A DNA stretch of 64,000 nucleotides from Klebsiella pneumoniae (GTDB lineage: Bacteria; Pseudomonadota; Gammaproteobacteria; Eutrophobiales; Eutrophobiaceae), in assembly GCA_945878555.1 (NCBI GenBank), contig CAMDWI010000008.1, positions 1-64,000 of the forward strand. The letters run 5' to 3'. The translations under genes were made by a program, and so were the position numbers. Numbering within the stretch: position 1 is the first letter of the stretch; every line of letters begins with the position of its first letter. Below, piece after piece: positions 51,894 to 61,105 of this stretch. Under the pieces are notes generated by a model. The model saw nothing but the letters and a program-made list of their open reading frames with translations, searched no databases and was not told where the DNA came from.

Positions 51894-51899
51894 GGAAAA

Positions 51900-52018
51900 T
51901 TTTATTACCGCCCTGCGGCGGTTTTTTCTACTGGATTCCGGGTTCCGCATTCGCGGCCCCGGAATGACGACCTGTCATCACATGTTTTTTGAGAAACGTG
52001 GCCGGAGTGTTTTACTTT
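51900..52018 (-). repeat. REP/BIME-like repeat, copy B of the ~120-bp direct repeat
   Basis: Near-identical to 50355-50475. Confidence 0.85.
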
Positions 52019-52136
52019 AAATCTATCCAGCCACTTTTGTAATTCAGCGTTGAAAACCTGATGTCAGCGTAAAAACAACTGTTCAAGCTTCGAGTTATTA
52101 CGATTCGAGGGACAGTTTCTGATGGATCCCCACGAA

Positions 52137-52301
52137 TTACAAGTCTGCCGCATTTAGATTGATTTTAAACGTCATGAAGCTGGCGGCCTCAGAAATATGG
52201 CTCGGCGCCGCTTCACTCGCAAGCTGGATTTCCCTGTCTACTTCCGTTTGTCCATAGGCATAAGAAGCGACAAACAGGGCCATGAAAATACTGAATCTCA
52301 T
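52137..52301 (-). CDS. Short secreted peptide, possibly a truncated gene remnant
   Basis: MRFSIFMALFVASYAYGQTEVDREIQLASEAAPSHISEAASF; signal-peptide-like N-terminus. Confidence 0.35.
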   Translation of the reverse strand: MRFSIFMALFVASYAYGQTEVDREIQLASEAAPSHISEAASFMTFKINLNAADL

Positions 52302-52692
52302 CACTGTTCTCCTGTGGCTAACACTAATATATATCATGGGGGCTACTTATCATGGTATCGATCACTGTTTTCCCACACACGCCATTCCTGATATTGAATG
52401 GACCCATGAATCCAACCGTAGGTAGCACGCCCACAGCACGCAGCGGTTACAACCAGCAATGTGCCCCTCAAATTGAGATGGTTGTATTAATATACTGGGT
52501 ATAGTAGAGTCAAATTATAATCAAACAACTAACGAAGGGTCGTTGGTTTCTGGTTATTTGAGTGGGGTTGTTTTTGTTAAGTCTTATGTACATATGTTCC
52601 TATCGTTCAGATGATGATACAGAGGGATTAAGCACGCAGAATATCTTGGTAGTTGTAGAATAATAAACATATATACTCGGGGGGGTATTATC

Positions 52693-55491
52693 ATGCTTAT
52701 CAAGGGAAAGGGTAACAAAAATTGCCTGTATATTGTTTTAGTTAATTCAATTATCTCATCAGTATTCCTATATATACCCGTTCTCCAGGCGCAGCAGGCT
52801 CTCGAAGAAGTCATTGTAACGGCCCAGCGTCGGGAGCAATCGATTCAGGAAGTCCCGATATCACTGGAGGCCTTTTCCGGCGATCTGCTTATTAGTGAAG
52901 GGCTACGGTCTATGGAAGATTTATCAAATTTCTCTCCCAGTGTCGAAATCGATGTTCGGACGATGGACCAGGACGTTGCAATTCGCGGACTGGGTACGAC
53001 AGGGAATAACCTTGGCCTGGAGCAGGCGGCCCCTATATTCGTTGATGGGGTTCATTTCGGACGAACTTCAATGATCCAGAGTGCTTTCCTGGATCTGGAA
53101 CGGGTAGAAGTATTACGCGGTCCTCAGCCAGTCTACTTCGGTCAGAATGCTACAGCCGGGGCATTCAGTCTGACTACTCGCAAACCTTCGCCTGAATGGC
53201 AAGGTGATATCAACCTCGAGTATGGTGATTTTGGACGTGTAGGTGTAGAAGGTGGAGTTGGTGGACCTATAACCGACACACTGGGTGTACGTATAGCCGG
53301 ACAATATGACAAAACGAGCGGTTACCTACAAGACATTGTGACTGGCGGCATGTTTCCTAAAGTTAAGCAATCCGCTGCCCGAGTTACACTGCAATGGACG
53401 CCAACCGACGCCTTTGAGATGACGTTAAAGGCCGACTGGTCGCAGCAGCGCAAAGGTGGAGACGGAACGGCGCGGTGTCTTACAGTCGCCAGCGCCGTTG
53501 CCGCGGGGACTCCACTCCCCGATCAGGACGAAGATGCTATCTTGATACCCGGTAATCCCGCATCCGATTACTTCAGCAACGAAGTTTATAAATTCCTGCC
53601 ACTTCCGGATTGCAGCGAAGGTGGTAAATTCGAAAGAATCGGTGTTATGCAGGGTGGCGCACAGACATTCACACCCATCCCGGTTATCCGTCATAGTCGT
53701 AGTGGCACAGGCATCATTGATATATCTACCATTGATTTCAGTGATAGCGGTAACGGCGTGGCAGTAGATAAATATCAGGCCCACGATGACTCTGACACCT
53801 TGCATTACCGACTGGGAATGAGCTATCGCTTTGATAATGGCAGTGTAATTGATTCAAGTACAGCCTATGTAGATTATGCCAGGGGCACCAATCATGATAA
53901 CGCCAATTCACCTATCGCGGGCAACCATCAAGTACGTGGTGAAGTTTTCGATATGATGAGTCAGGATTTACGCTATTACTCACCGAGAGGGGGCATGATT
54001 GAGTGGGAGGCCGGTGCCTACTGGCAGAAGGAAGACCTCGATATCGGCAATATAGGTGATCCAAAATATGCGACGATTTCAATCAGGGGTTTTTTAAATA
54101 ATCCAGTATGGCGCTATGGGAACTGGCAAGATGCAGATTGGTTAAGTGCTTATGGGAACTTTACTTTCAACTTCTTCGATGATAAGGCATCCATTGATAT
54201 CGGCGGGCGTTATTCCGACATAAGCAAAGTTTCATACGCTTCAGCTGAGGGCGCTCATTACATTTTTGATATCAATCCCGATGGTGTTGGCGATCCCAAT
54301 CCTGGTGACGGTATTGTTCGATCAACAAATCTGGATGGTACGGTCAGAAACGTCACGAGTCAGATATTTGATTGCGCCACCGGCTACTTTGCTTGTGGTG
54401 ATTTCGGTGCCGGGTACTGGACCCATGCCTGGCGTACAAGTCACATACCGGATGCATGGCACACCCAAGGTCCTGCCGCACTAGGACCCTTCTTTACCGG
54501 TAGTGGTGATGGTGGCACAGGCCCGCTACCAAATTTAAATTCAGGACCGCTACTGCGCGAACTCAAGGAAAACAGTTTTGACCCTCAGATCACCCTGCGT
54601 TATCGGGCTTCCGAGGACCTATCTTTCTATGGCAAATGGGCGACGGCCTACAAAGCTGGTGGGGCTAATATCAAAACCGGTATTTTAGTTGTCCGCGACC
54701 AATTTAATGTTGGAGGCGAGTATGCCGAGACCTTTGAGGTCGGAGCCAAGGGCAGTTTATTGGATGGCCTTGCCAATTATAATCTGACCGTGTTCACAAT
54801 AACGATAGATGATATGCAGATTGACACCAGGATACCTGTACTCGATCCAAGTACTTCTTCATCGGCATTAACGGGCCTTAGAGTTACCACCAACGCAGGT
54901 AAACAGCGGACTCGTGGTATCGAACTGGATGCGCGCTGGGCCGTGACTGAGCATTTGACAGCAGGTTTCTCAGGGGCTCTCATGGACGGGGTTATGCTGA
55001 AATATGAAGGGGCCGGTTGTACCGACTTCGAGTTTGAGCAGGCCGACACCGGACCCTGCCTTACCGCACAGGAGTCCATCGACATCTATGGGACTACGGG
55101 TTTCGGGGGCACTATCGACCGCAGTGGTTCAAAGGCGCCACGTACACCGGACTGGAAGTTTATAGTAGATCTGGACTACTGGATTCCAATGTTTGATGAT
55201 TATAAACTTAGTCTGGGCACCAAAACGACATTCTCAGATGGCTATATTTATAATGTCTCAAGTTTCGATCGGGAGGAAGCATATCCCAAGCGTGTTATTG
55301 CCAATCTAAATGCCGGTTACGGTGACCTGGATGGTACCTGGAATCTGCAATTCTACGCGCGTAATATCTTCAATGCGGGTGTAGAATTTTTCCCTGAATA
55401 TGTTGTCGATCCCGGCTGGATTCGAGGTATACCCTTGAGCGCCAGAAACTGGAGGTCCTATGGAGTTCAATTCAAGTATAATTATAATTAA
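52693..55491 (+). CDS. TonB-dependent receptor
   Basis: LEEVIVTAQRREQSIQEVPISLEAFSGD plug; C-terminal barrel ending YGVQFKYNYN. Confidence 0.95.
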   Translation: MLIKGKGNKNCLYIVLVNSIISSVFLYIPVLQAQQALEEVIVTAQRREQSIQEVPISLEAFSGDLLISEGLRSMEDLSNFSPSVEIDVRTMDQDVAIRGLGTTGNNLGLEQAAPIFVDGVHFGRTSMIQSAFLDLERVEVLRGPQPVYFGQNATAGAFSLTTRKPSPEWQGDINLEYGDFGRVGVEGGVGGPITDTLGVRIAGQYDKTSGYLQDIVTGGMFPKVKQSAARVTLQWTPTDAFEMTLKADWSQQRKGGDGTARCLTVASAVAAGTPLPDQDEDAILIPGNPASDYFSNEVYKFLPLPDCSEGGKFERIGVMQGGAQTFTPIPVIRHSRSGTGIIDISTIDFSDSGNGVAVDKYQAHDDSDTLHYRLGMSYRFDNGSVIDSSTAYVDYARGTNHDNANSPIAGNHQVRGEVFDMMSQDLRYYSPRGGMIEWEAGAYWQKEDLDIGNIGDPKYATISIRGFLNNPVWRYGNWQDADWLSAYGNFTFNFFDDKASIDIGGRYSDISKVSYASAEGAHYIFDINPDGVGDPNPGDGIVRSTNLDGTVRNVTSQIFDCATGYFACGDFGAGYWTHAWRTSHIPDAWHTQGPAALGPFFTGSGDGGTGPLPNLNSGPLLRELKENSFDPQITLRYRASEDLSFYGKWATAYKAGGANIKTGILVVRDQFNVGGEYAETFEVGAKGSLLDGLANYNLTVFTITIDDMQIDTRIPVLDPSTSSSALTGLRVTTNAGKQRTRGIELDARWAVTEHLTAGFSGALMDGVMLKYEGAGCTDFEFEQADTGPCLTAQESIDIYGTTGFGGTIDRSGSKAPRTPDWKFIVDLDYWIPMFDDYKLSLGTKTTFSDGYIYNVSSFDREEAYPKRVIANLNAGYGDLDGTWNLQFYARNIFNAGVEFFPEYVVDPGWIRGIPLSARNWRSYGVQFKYNYN

Positions 55492-55508
55492 ATAATCAAA
55501 GATCCAAG

Positions 55509-55543
55509 AGCCGGGGGTATCTGAATACCCCGGCTTATTTATT
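55509..55543 (+). terminator. Rho-independent terminator after the TonB receptor gene
   Basis: AGCCGGGGGTATCTGAATACCCCGGCTTATTTATT. Confidence 0.8.
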
Positions 55544-55769
55544 GCTAGTATGCCAAGTGCCGGTGGCGTTGGAACTCTCGCGTCAGGCCTATAACACCCG
55601 GTCGATTGACTCTATGCTTGCTACAATAATTAATGTCGTGATTGCCGTATGATTGAACATATTCACCTAAAATTACCTATACTGTTTATAAGTACCCTTA
55701 GATCATATTATTTGCCGAGTCCATAACCTGAATTAAACTCATTTTCAGGTAATTCCCGGGGGGGGGATA

Positions 55770-58175
55770 ATGCGTTCAAATCATATATTGTACTGGCTCC
55801 TGTTAAGTGTATTCAGTCTGCCCGTATCCGCACAGTCAGAACCTGACAGGTTTCAGGGCGTTATCAATCAGTATTGCGTGACCTGCCATAATGATCAGTT
55901 AAAAACGGCTGGCCTGTCCCTGCAGTCTGTAAACGCCGGCAATATCGGAGAAGGCGCAGAACTCTGGGAGAAGATCTTACGTAAAATCAAGGTGAAAACC
56001 ATGCCGCCCGCAGGGATGCCCCGGCCAGACGTTGCAACGTATGAAGCGTTTGCCCGGTTTCTTGAAACTGAACTCGACGGGCATGCCCGCAACAACCCCC
56101 ATCCTGGCAGGCCTGCCATGCGCCGTATTAACCGCACGGAATATACCAACGTTATCCGGGACCTGCTTGCGGTTGAAATCGATGAAGAATCCCTGTTGCC
56201 ACAGGATGATTCCATGTACGGTTTTGACAATATCGGAAGTGTGCTGACCCTGTCGCCAGTACTCACAGAGCAGTATATTGCTGCCGCACGCAAGGTCAGG
56301 CGGCAGGCCATTGGGGAGGTTGATATTCAGCCCTTGTTCGAGATTTATCGTGTCTCGGACAGCTCCTGGCAGGAAGACAGAATGGGCGAGGATCTGCCGT
56401 TTGGTTCGCGGGGGGGGCTGGCTATCAGGCATTTTTTCCCCGTAAATGGCGAATATGAACTCCAGGTGCGTCTGCAACGCAACTCCAGGGATTACATCCG
56501 TGGGCTACAGGATGGTAGTCACCAGATCGATGTACGTGTCGATGGAGAGAGGATAAAACTCTTTACTATCGGTGGCGAAAAACGGGGCAAATCTGCCGGA
56601 ATATTTTCAACGGCGTCCCAGGGCGATATTGAACAGGAAATCTACGAGCGTACCGCCGATGATGCACTGAATGTCCGCTTTTCCAGTGAGGCGGGTTATC
56701 GTCAGGTTACGGTTGCCTTTCTGAAGGATAGTTCGTTTGATGAAGGGCCGTTATACCCTGCTCATACCAATTATGACTTTTCGCAGTACAAAGGCGGCGA
56801 CCCCGGTGTACGCAGTGTTTCTGTTGGCGGGCCCTTCAAGCCTGAAGGAATCGGCCAGACAGTCAGCCGCGAAAAGATCTATATTTGTCAGCCTGCCAGT
56901 CTTGACGATGATGATTGCGCCAAGTCGATACTCACACGCATCGCAACCCGTGCCTTTCGTCGGCAGGTGTTGCCTGCTGAAACAGACGAGCTTATGGGCT
57001 TTTTTAAACGCGGGCAGAAGGAAGGCAGTTTTGATGAAGGCATTGGTCTTGCTATCGAACGCATCCTGGCCGGCCCGGAGTTCCTGTTTATTATCGAAGA
57101 GCAACCCGAATCAGTGGCGGCCGGTGAGATATATGCTATCTCGGATCTCGAACTGGCAACCAAACTGTCGTTGTTTCTCTGGAGCAGTTTCCCGGATGAT
57201 GAGTTACAGCAGATCGCGAGTGCCGGAAAACTGAAGAACTCCAGGGTATTAAACCAGCAAATTAAACGGATGCTGGATGACCCAAGGTCAGATGCCCTGT
57301 TAACGAATTTTGCCTTACAGTGGTTGAACCTGGGAAGATTAAATGCGGCCGCGCCGGATACAGAACTCTTCCCTTACTTTAGTGACAACCTGCGTCAGGC
57401 CTTCCGGACCGAGACCGGGATGTTTCTGAATTACATCATCAAGGAAGATCGTCCCTTGATGGAGCTACTGGATGCGGACTATACCTTTGTTAATGAACTC
57501 CTGGCAGAACATTATGGTATTCCGGATGTAGACGGCAGCCATTTCAGAAAGGTGAAACTGCCGGATCACAACCGTGGTGGCCTGCTGGGACAAGGCAGTG
57601 TACTCACCATAACCTCATACGCCAACCGCACATCACCCGTGATCCGCGGCAAATGGGTGCTGGAAAATATCCTGGGTTCACCACCGCCCCCGCCGCCAGC
57701 CAATGTGCCGGGACTGCGCGACAAAAATGATCAGGGCAAGGTCCTGTCCATGCGCGCCCAGATGGAACAACATCGAGCCAACCCCGTTTGCGCCAGTTGC
57801 CACAAGGTCATGGACCCTATTGGCTTCGCCCTTGAGAATTATGATGGCATAGGTAAGTGGCGGACTATCGATGCTGCCTCGGGATCGGCTATTGATCCCT
57901 CGGGCGCCTTGCCGGACAGTACCCCGTTTGTGGGGCCGGCCGGGCTTAAGGAAGTCATCCTGGAAAAACGCAGCATTGATTTTGTCCTGACCTTTGTAGA
58001 AAAGATCCTGACCTATGCATTGGGACGTGAAGTGGACTACCGGGACGCAGCGACCATACGCTCAATCATCAGCAATACCGAAAAAGATCAGCACAAGATT
58101 TCAGCATTAATCACCGCAATCGTAGAGAGTTCACCTTTCCAAATGAGGAGGGCCGTCAGTCATGATGATCTTTAA
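55770..58175 (+). CDS. Secreted DUF1587/1592/1588/1585-type protein with CxxCH motifs
   Basis: Signal peptide; CVTCH near N-terminus and CASCHKVMDPIGFALENYDGIGKWR near C-terminus; NRTEYTNVIRDLL; GSPPPPPPANVPGL. Confidence 0.9.
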   Translation: MRSNHILYWLLLSVFSLPVSAQSEPDRFQGVINQYCVTCHNDQLKTAGLSLQSVNAGNIGEGAELWEKILRKIKVKTMPPAGMPRPDVATYEAFARFLETELDGHARNNPHPGRPAMRRINRTEYTNVIRDLLAVEIDEESLLPQDDSMYGFDNIGSVLTLSPVLTEQYIAAARKVRRQAIGEVDIQPLFEIYRVSDSSWQEDRMGEDLPFGSRGGLAIRHFFPVNGEYELQVRLQRNSRDYIRGLQDGSHQIDVRVDGERIKLFTIGGEKRGKSAGIFSTASQGDIEQEIYERTADDALNVRFSSEAGYRQVTVAFLKDSSFDEGPLYPAHTNYDFSQYKGGDPGVRSVSVGGPFKPEGIGQTVSREKIYICQPASLDDDDCAKSILTRIATRAFRRQVLPAETDELMGFFKRGQKEGSFDEGIGLAIERILAGPEFLFIIEEQPESVAAGEIYAISDLELATKLSLFLWSSFPDDELQQIASAGKLKNSRVLNQQIKRMLDDPRSDALLTNFALQWLNLGRLNAAAPDTELFPYFSDNLRQAFRTETGMFLNYIIKEDRPLMELLDADYTFVNELLAEHYGIPDVDGSHFRKVKLPDHNRGGLLGQGSVLTITSYANRTSPVIRGKWVLENILGSPPPPPPANVPGLRDKNDQGKVLSMRAQMEQHRANPVCASCHKVMDPIGFALENYDGIGKWRTIDAASGSAIDPSGALPDSTPFVGPAGLKEVILEKRSIDFVLTFVEKILTYALGREVDYRDAATIRSIISNTEKDQHKISALITAIVESSPFQMRRAVSHDDL

Positions 58176-59505
58176 AAAGGCAATTCACCGAAGGACGTTT
58201 CTGAAAGGTGCGGGCGCTTCCATCGCCTTGCCTTTTCTGGATGCCATGGTCCCCGCCCTGGCATCAGCCCGGGACAAGGCCGAGGTTCCCCGTCGATTCT
58301 CTATCCTGTATGCCCCGAACGGGATGAATATGGACCAATGGACACCAACAGCGACGGGCAAGTCGTTTGAGTTGTCTTCAGCGCTGGAACCATTTGCCCG
58401 GTACCGCGACAAGTTGGTTGTTTTGACTGGCCTTGATAATAACGAAGGCGACGCCCTGCCTGGAGAAGGAGAGACGGCCCCCCATGAACGGGCCGGTGGC
58501 GTATTCCTCACGGGTGTACACCCCATCCGCTATGGCCAGACCGGTATATCTCTCGATCAGATTGTCGCTATGGAGCTGGGCCAGAAAACCCAGGTGGCTT
58601 CTCTGGAAATGGGTCTGCATACGTCCGATGTAGTTGGGCATTGTGAGAAAGGCTGGAGCTGCGCGTTCATGAACACCCTCTCATGGCGTACACCCACGAC
58701 GCCATTGCCTGTTGAGTATCGTCCCCGGGCAGTTTTTGAACGATTGTTTGGTGACAATCGCAGTACCGATCCGGATGTCCGGTTGAACCGGATTGAAAAG
58801 GACAAGAGCCTGCTGGATGCAGTTACTGGTGCTGCATCACGCCTGGTAAGCAAGGTCGGACCGGAAGACCGGGTCAGGATCACCGAGTATCTGGATGGAA
58901 TGCGTGATGTTGAACGTCGTATCCAGATGGCAGAACAACAATCGGGTCGGGAAATCCCTTCGGTCGAGCGCCCTTCCGGCGTGCCATCCGGGTTTTCGGA
59001 TCATCTTAAACTCATGTTTGATCTGCAGGTGCTGGCTTACCAGACGGATATGACCAGGATGATCACGTTCATGATGGGACCGGAACAAAGCAATCGTACC
59101 TTCAAGGAAATCGGGGTCCCGGATGTGCATCATTCATTGTCACATCATCAACGCGACCCTGAAAAACTGGAAAAGCTTAGAAAGATTAATCGCTATTACT
59201 CGGAACAGGTGTCCTACTATCTTGATAAACTGGCGGCCACCCCTGACATTGATGGGTCATTGCTGGATAACATCATGATCATGTACGGCAGCGGGATCAG
59301 CGATGGTAACGACCACCTGATGCAAAACCTGCCGCTGGTCCTGCTTGGAGGTGGGTCGGGTCATCTGCAAGGTGGCTTGCACCTGAAGTTCCCGGAAAAG
59401 ACGCCGGTGGCAAATTTATATCTGACTGTCCTCGACAAACTGGGCATACAACTGGAAAACTTTGGTGACAGCCAGGGCCGTCTGGATATTGTATCAATCG
59501 CCTGA
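58162..59505 (+). CDS. DUF1552 protein, Tat-exported
   Basis: Twin-arginine HRRTFLKGAGASIALPFLDAMVPALA; PRRFSILYAPNGMNMDQWTP. Confidence 0.9.
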   Translation: MMIFKKAIHRRTFLKGAGASIALPFLDAMVPALASARDKAEVPRRFSILYAPNGMNMDQWTPTATGKSFELSSALEPFARYRDKLVVLTGLDNNEGDALPGEGETAPHERAGGVFLTGVHPIRYGQTGISLDQIVAMELGQKTQVASLEMGLHTSDVVGHCEKGWSCAFMNTLSWRTPTTPLPVEYRPRAVFERLFGDNRSTDPDVRLNRIEKDKSLLDAVTGAASRLVSKVGPEDRVRITEYLDGMRDVERRIQMAEQQSGREIPSVERPSGVPSGFSDHLKLMFDLQVLAYQTDMTRMITFMMGPEQSNRTFKEIGVPDVHHSLSHHQRDPEKLEKLRKINRYYSEQVSYYLDKLAATPDIDGSLLDNIMIMYGSGISDGNDHLMQNLPLVLLGGGSGHLQGGLHLKFPEKTPVANLYLTVLDKLGIQLENFGDSQGRLDIVSIA

Positions 59506-59542
59506 ATCCGGATACGGGATCATAACCAGGATAAATTAATTT

Positions 59543-61024
59543 ATGAAAAGTAACTTCTTATATCCGTTAATCATACTGGTAAATATTACCTTTGCCGTGA
59601 ATGCGGATGGCAACTTCCCCCTGCTTGAAGCCGCCCGTAACCAGGACGTGGATACGGTGAAGGACCTGTTGAAAAGGCGTGTTGATGTCAACCAGATCTA
59701 CAAGGATGGCACTTCGGCCTTACACTGGGCGGCACATTGGGACAATCTGGAACTCGCAAGGTTATTGCTCAAGGCAAAGGCAGATCCGAATCATGCGAAT
59801 GCATACGGGGTGACACCCTTATATCTTGCCTGTACCAATAAAAACGGGGAGCTGGTAAAAAGCCTGTTAAAAGCAGAGGCCAATGCAAACGCGACTTTAT
59901 GGAGTGGCGAGACTGTCTTGATGAATTGCGCCAGACGAGGTGCGACTGATGCTGTGGCGGCATTAATTGAAAATGGTGCAGACGTGAATGCGTCAGAAAC
60001 TGAAAAAGGCCAGTCAGTCCTGATGTGGGCAGCAGCCGAAGGTCATGCGGATGTAGTCAAGCTTCTGCTGGAACACGGAGCGAATATATCATATCGATCA
60101 AAAAATGGATTTACCCCCTTGTTATCTGCAGCCCGGTCTGGTGATGTGGAAACCGCTGGATTATTACTGGCGGACGGTGCTGATCCCAATGAAGGCACAG
60201 ACAAACATGGAAACAGTCTGGTGGTGGCCAGTGCCAGCGGCCATGAAGAACTGTCTGTCTTTTTACTCAAGCATGGCGCAAATCCGGATTCCAGGGATGA
60301 GCATGGTATTACCCCCCTGCACTATTCCGTCCGTAATGGCATGTCGACCGTGAATGGTGTGCGTTACGATGCGGTATATCGCGTGCGCCCCCGGAATATG
60401 CGAGACCTGACCCATAGCCTTTTGCAGGCCGGGGCCGATCCTAATGTACAGATCCAGAAGAGTCACCGGCTGGGACCAGACGGGAGTGCCTTTGAAATGA
60501 CAGGCGCAACACCGTTGATTCTTGCCGCACTGTCAGCAGATGTCGTAACAATGAATCTACTGTCTGAATTCGAGGCCGATCCAGCCATAAAAGCCAAAGA
60601 CGGTGTGACACCGTTAATCGCAGCTGCCCAGTCCGCCTGTACAGGGTCTTGTGCGTTCAGTGGCGGGAATCAGGCAGGTAACGAAACTATTCTCCTCGCA
60701 CTGGAAGCAGTCAAAGCTGCCGTTGAAATGGGGGTTGATATCAATGCCGTCACCGAAAAGGGGCAAACAGCCTTGCACATGGCGGCCTTTACCGGCTCTG
60801 ACGAGATTGTGCAATACCTGGCAGATCATGGGGCCGAGATAAATGTCTCCGACAACTATGGTGAAACTCCCTGGAGTATGGCGTCGGGTATCAGTCCAGT
60901 CATCCGTTATCAGGGTTTATATGGCAAGCATGATAGTACCGCAGCTTTATTATTAAGTCTGGGTGCAAAGGTTGTGACCAGAGAACAAATGGATGACCAA
61001 TCGCCACCGCCACCTGGACAATAA
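59543..61024 (+). CDS. Secreted ankyrin-repeat protein
   Basis: Sec-type signal peptide; multiple ankyrin repeats (GTSALHWAAHWDNLELARLLLKAKADPN). Confidence 0.93.
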   Translation: MKSNFLYPLIILVNITFAVNADGNFPLLEAARNQDVDTVKDLLKRRVDVNQIYKDGTSALHWAAHWDNLELARLLLKAKADPNHANAYGVTPLYLACTNKNGELVKSLLKAEANANATLWSGETVLMNCARRGATDAVAALIENGADVNASETEKGQSVLMWAAAEGHADVVKLLLEHGANISYRSKNGFTPLLSAARSGDVETAGLLLADGADPNEGTDKHGNSLVVASASGHEELSVFLLKHGANPDSRDEHGITPLHYSVRNGMSTVNGVRYDAVYRVRPRNMRDLTHSLLQAGADPNVQIQKSHRLGPDGSAFEMTGATPLILAALSADVVTMNLLSEFEADPAIKAKDGVTPLIAAAQSACTGSCAFSGGNQAGNETILLALEAVKAAVEMGVDINAVTEKGQTALHMAAFTGSDEIVQYLADHGAEINVSDNYGETPWSMASGISPVIRYQGLYGKHDSTAALLLSLGAKVVTREQMDDQSPPPPGQ

Positions 61025-61049
61025 CCAGTTTGCAGTAATCAAAAAATCA

Positions 61050-61100
61050 AAAGAGTCAGTTTCGATAGATATCAGCGGTAACTATCGACTCTGACTCTGT
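61050..61100. terminator. Hairpin between convergent genes
   Basis: AGAGTCAG...CGATAG...CTATCG...CTGACTCT inverted repeat. Confidence 0.5.
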
Positions 61101-61105
61101 ATCGA

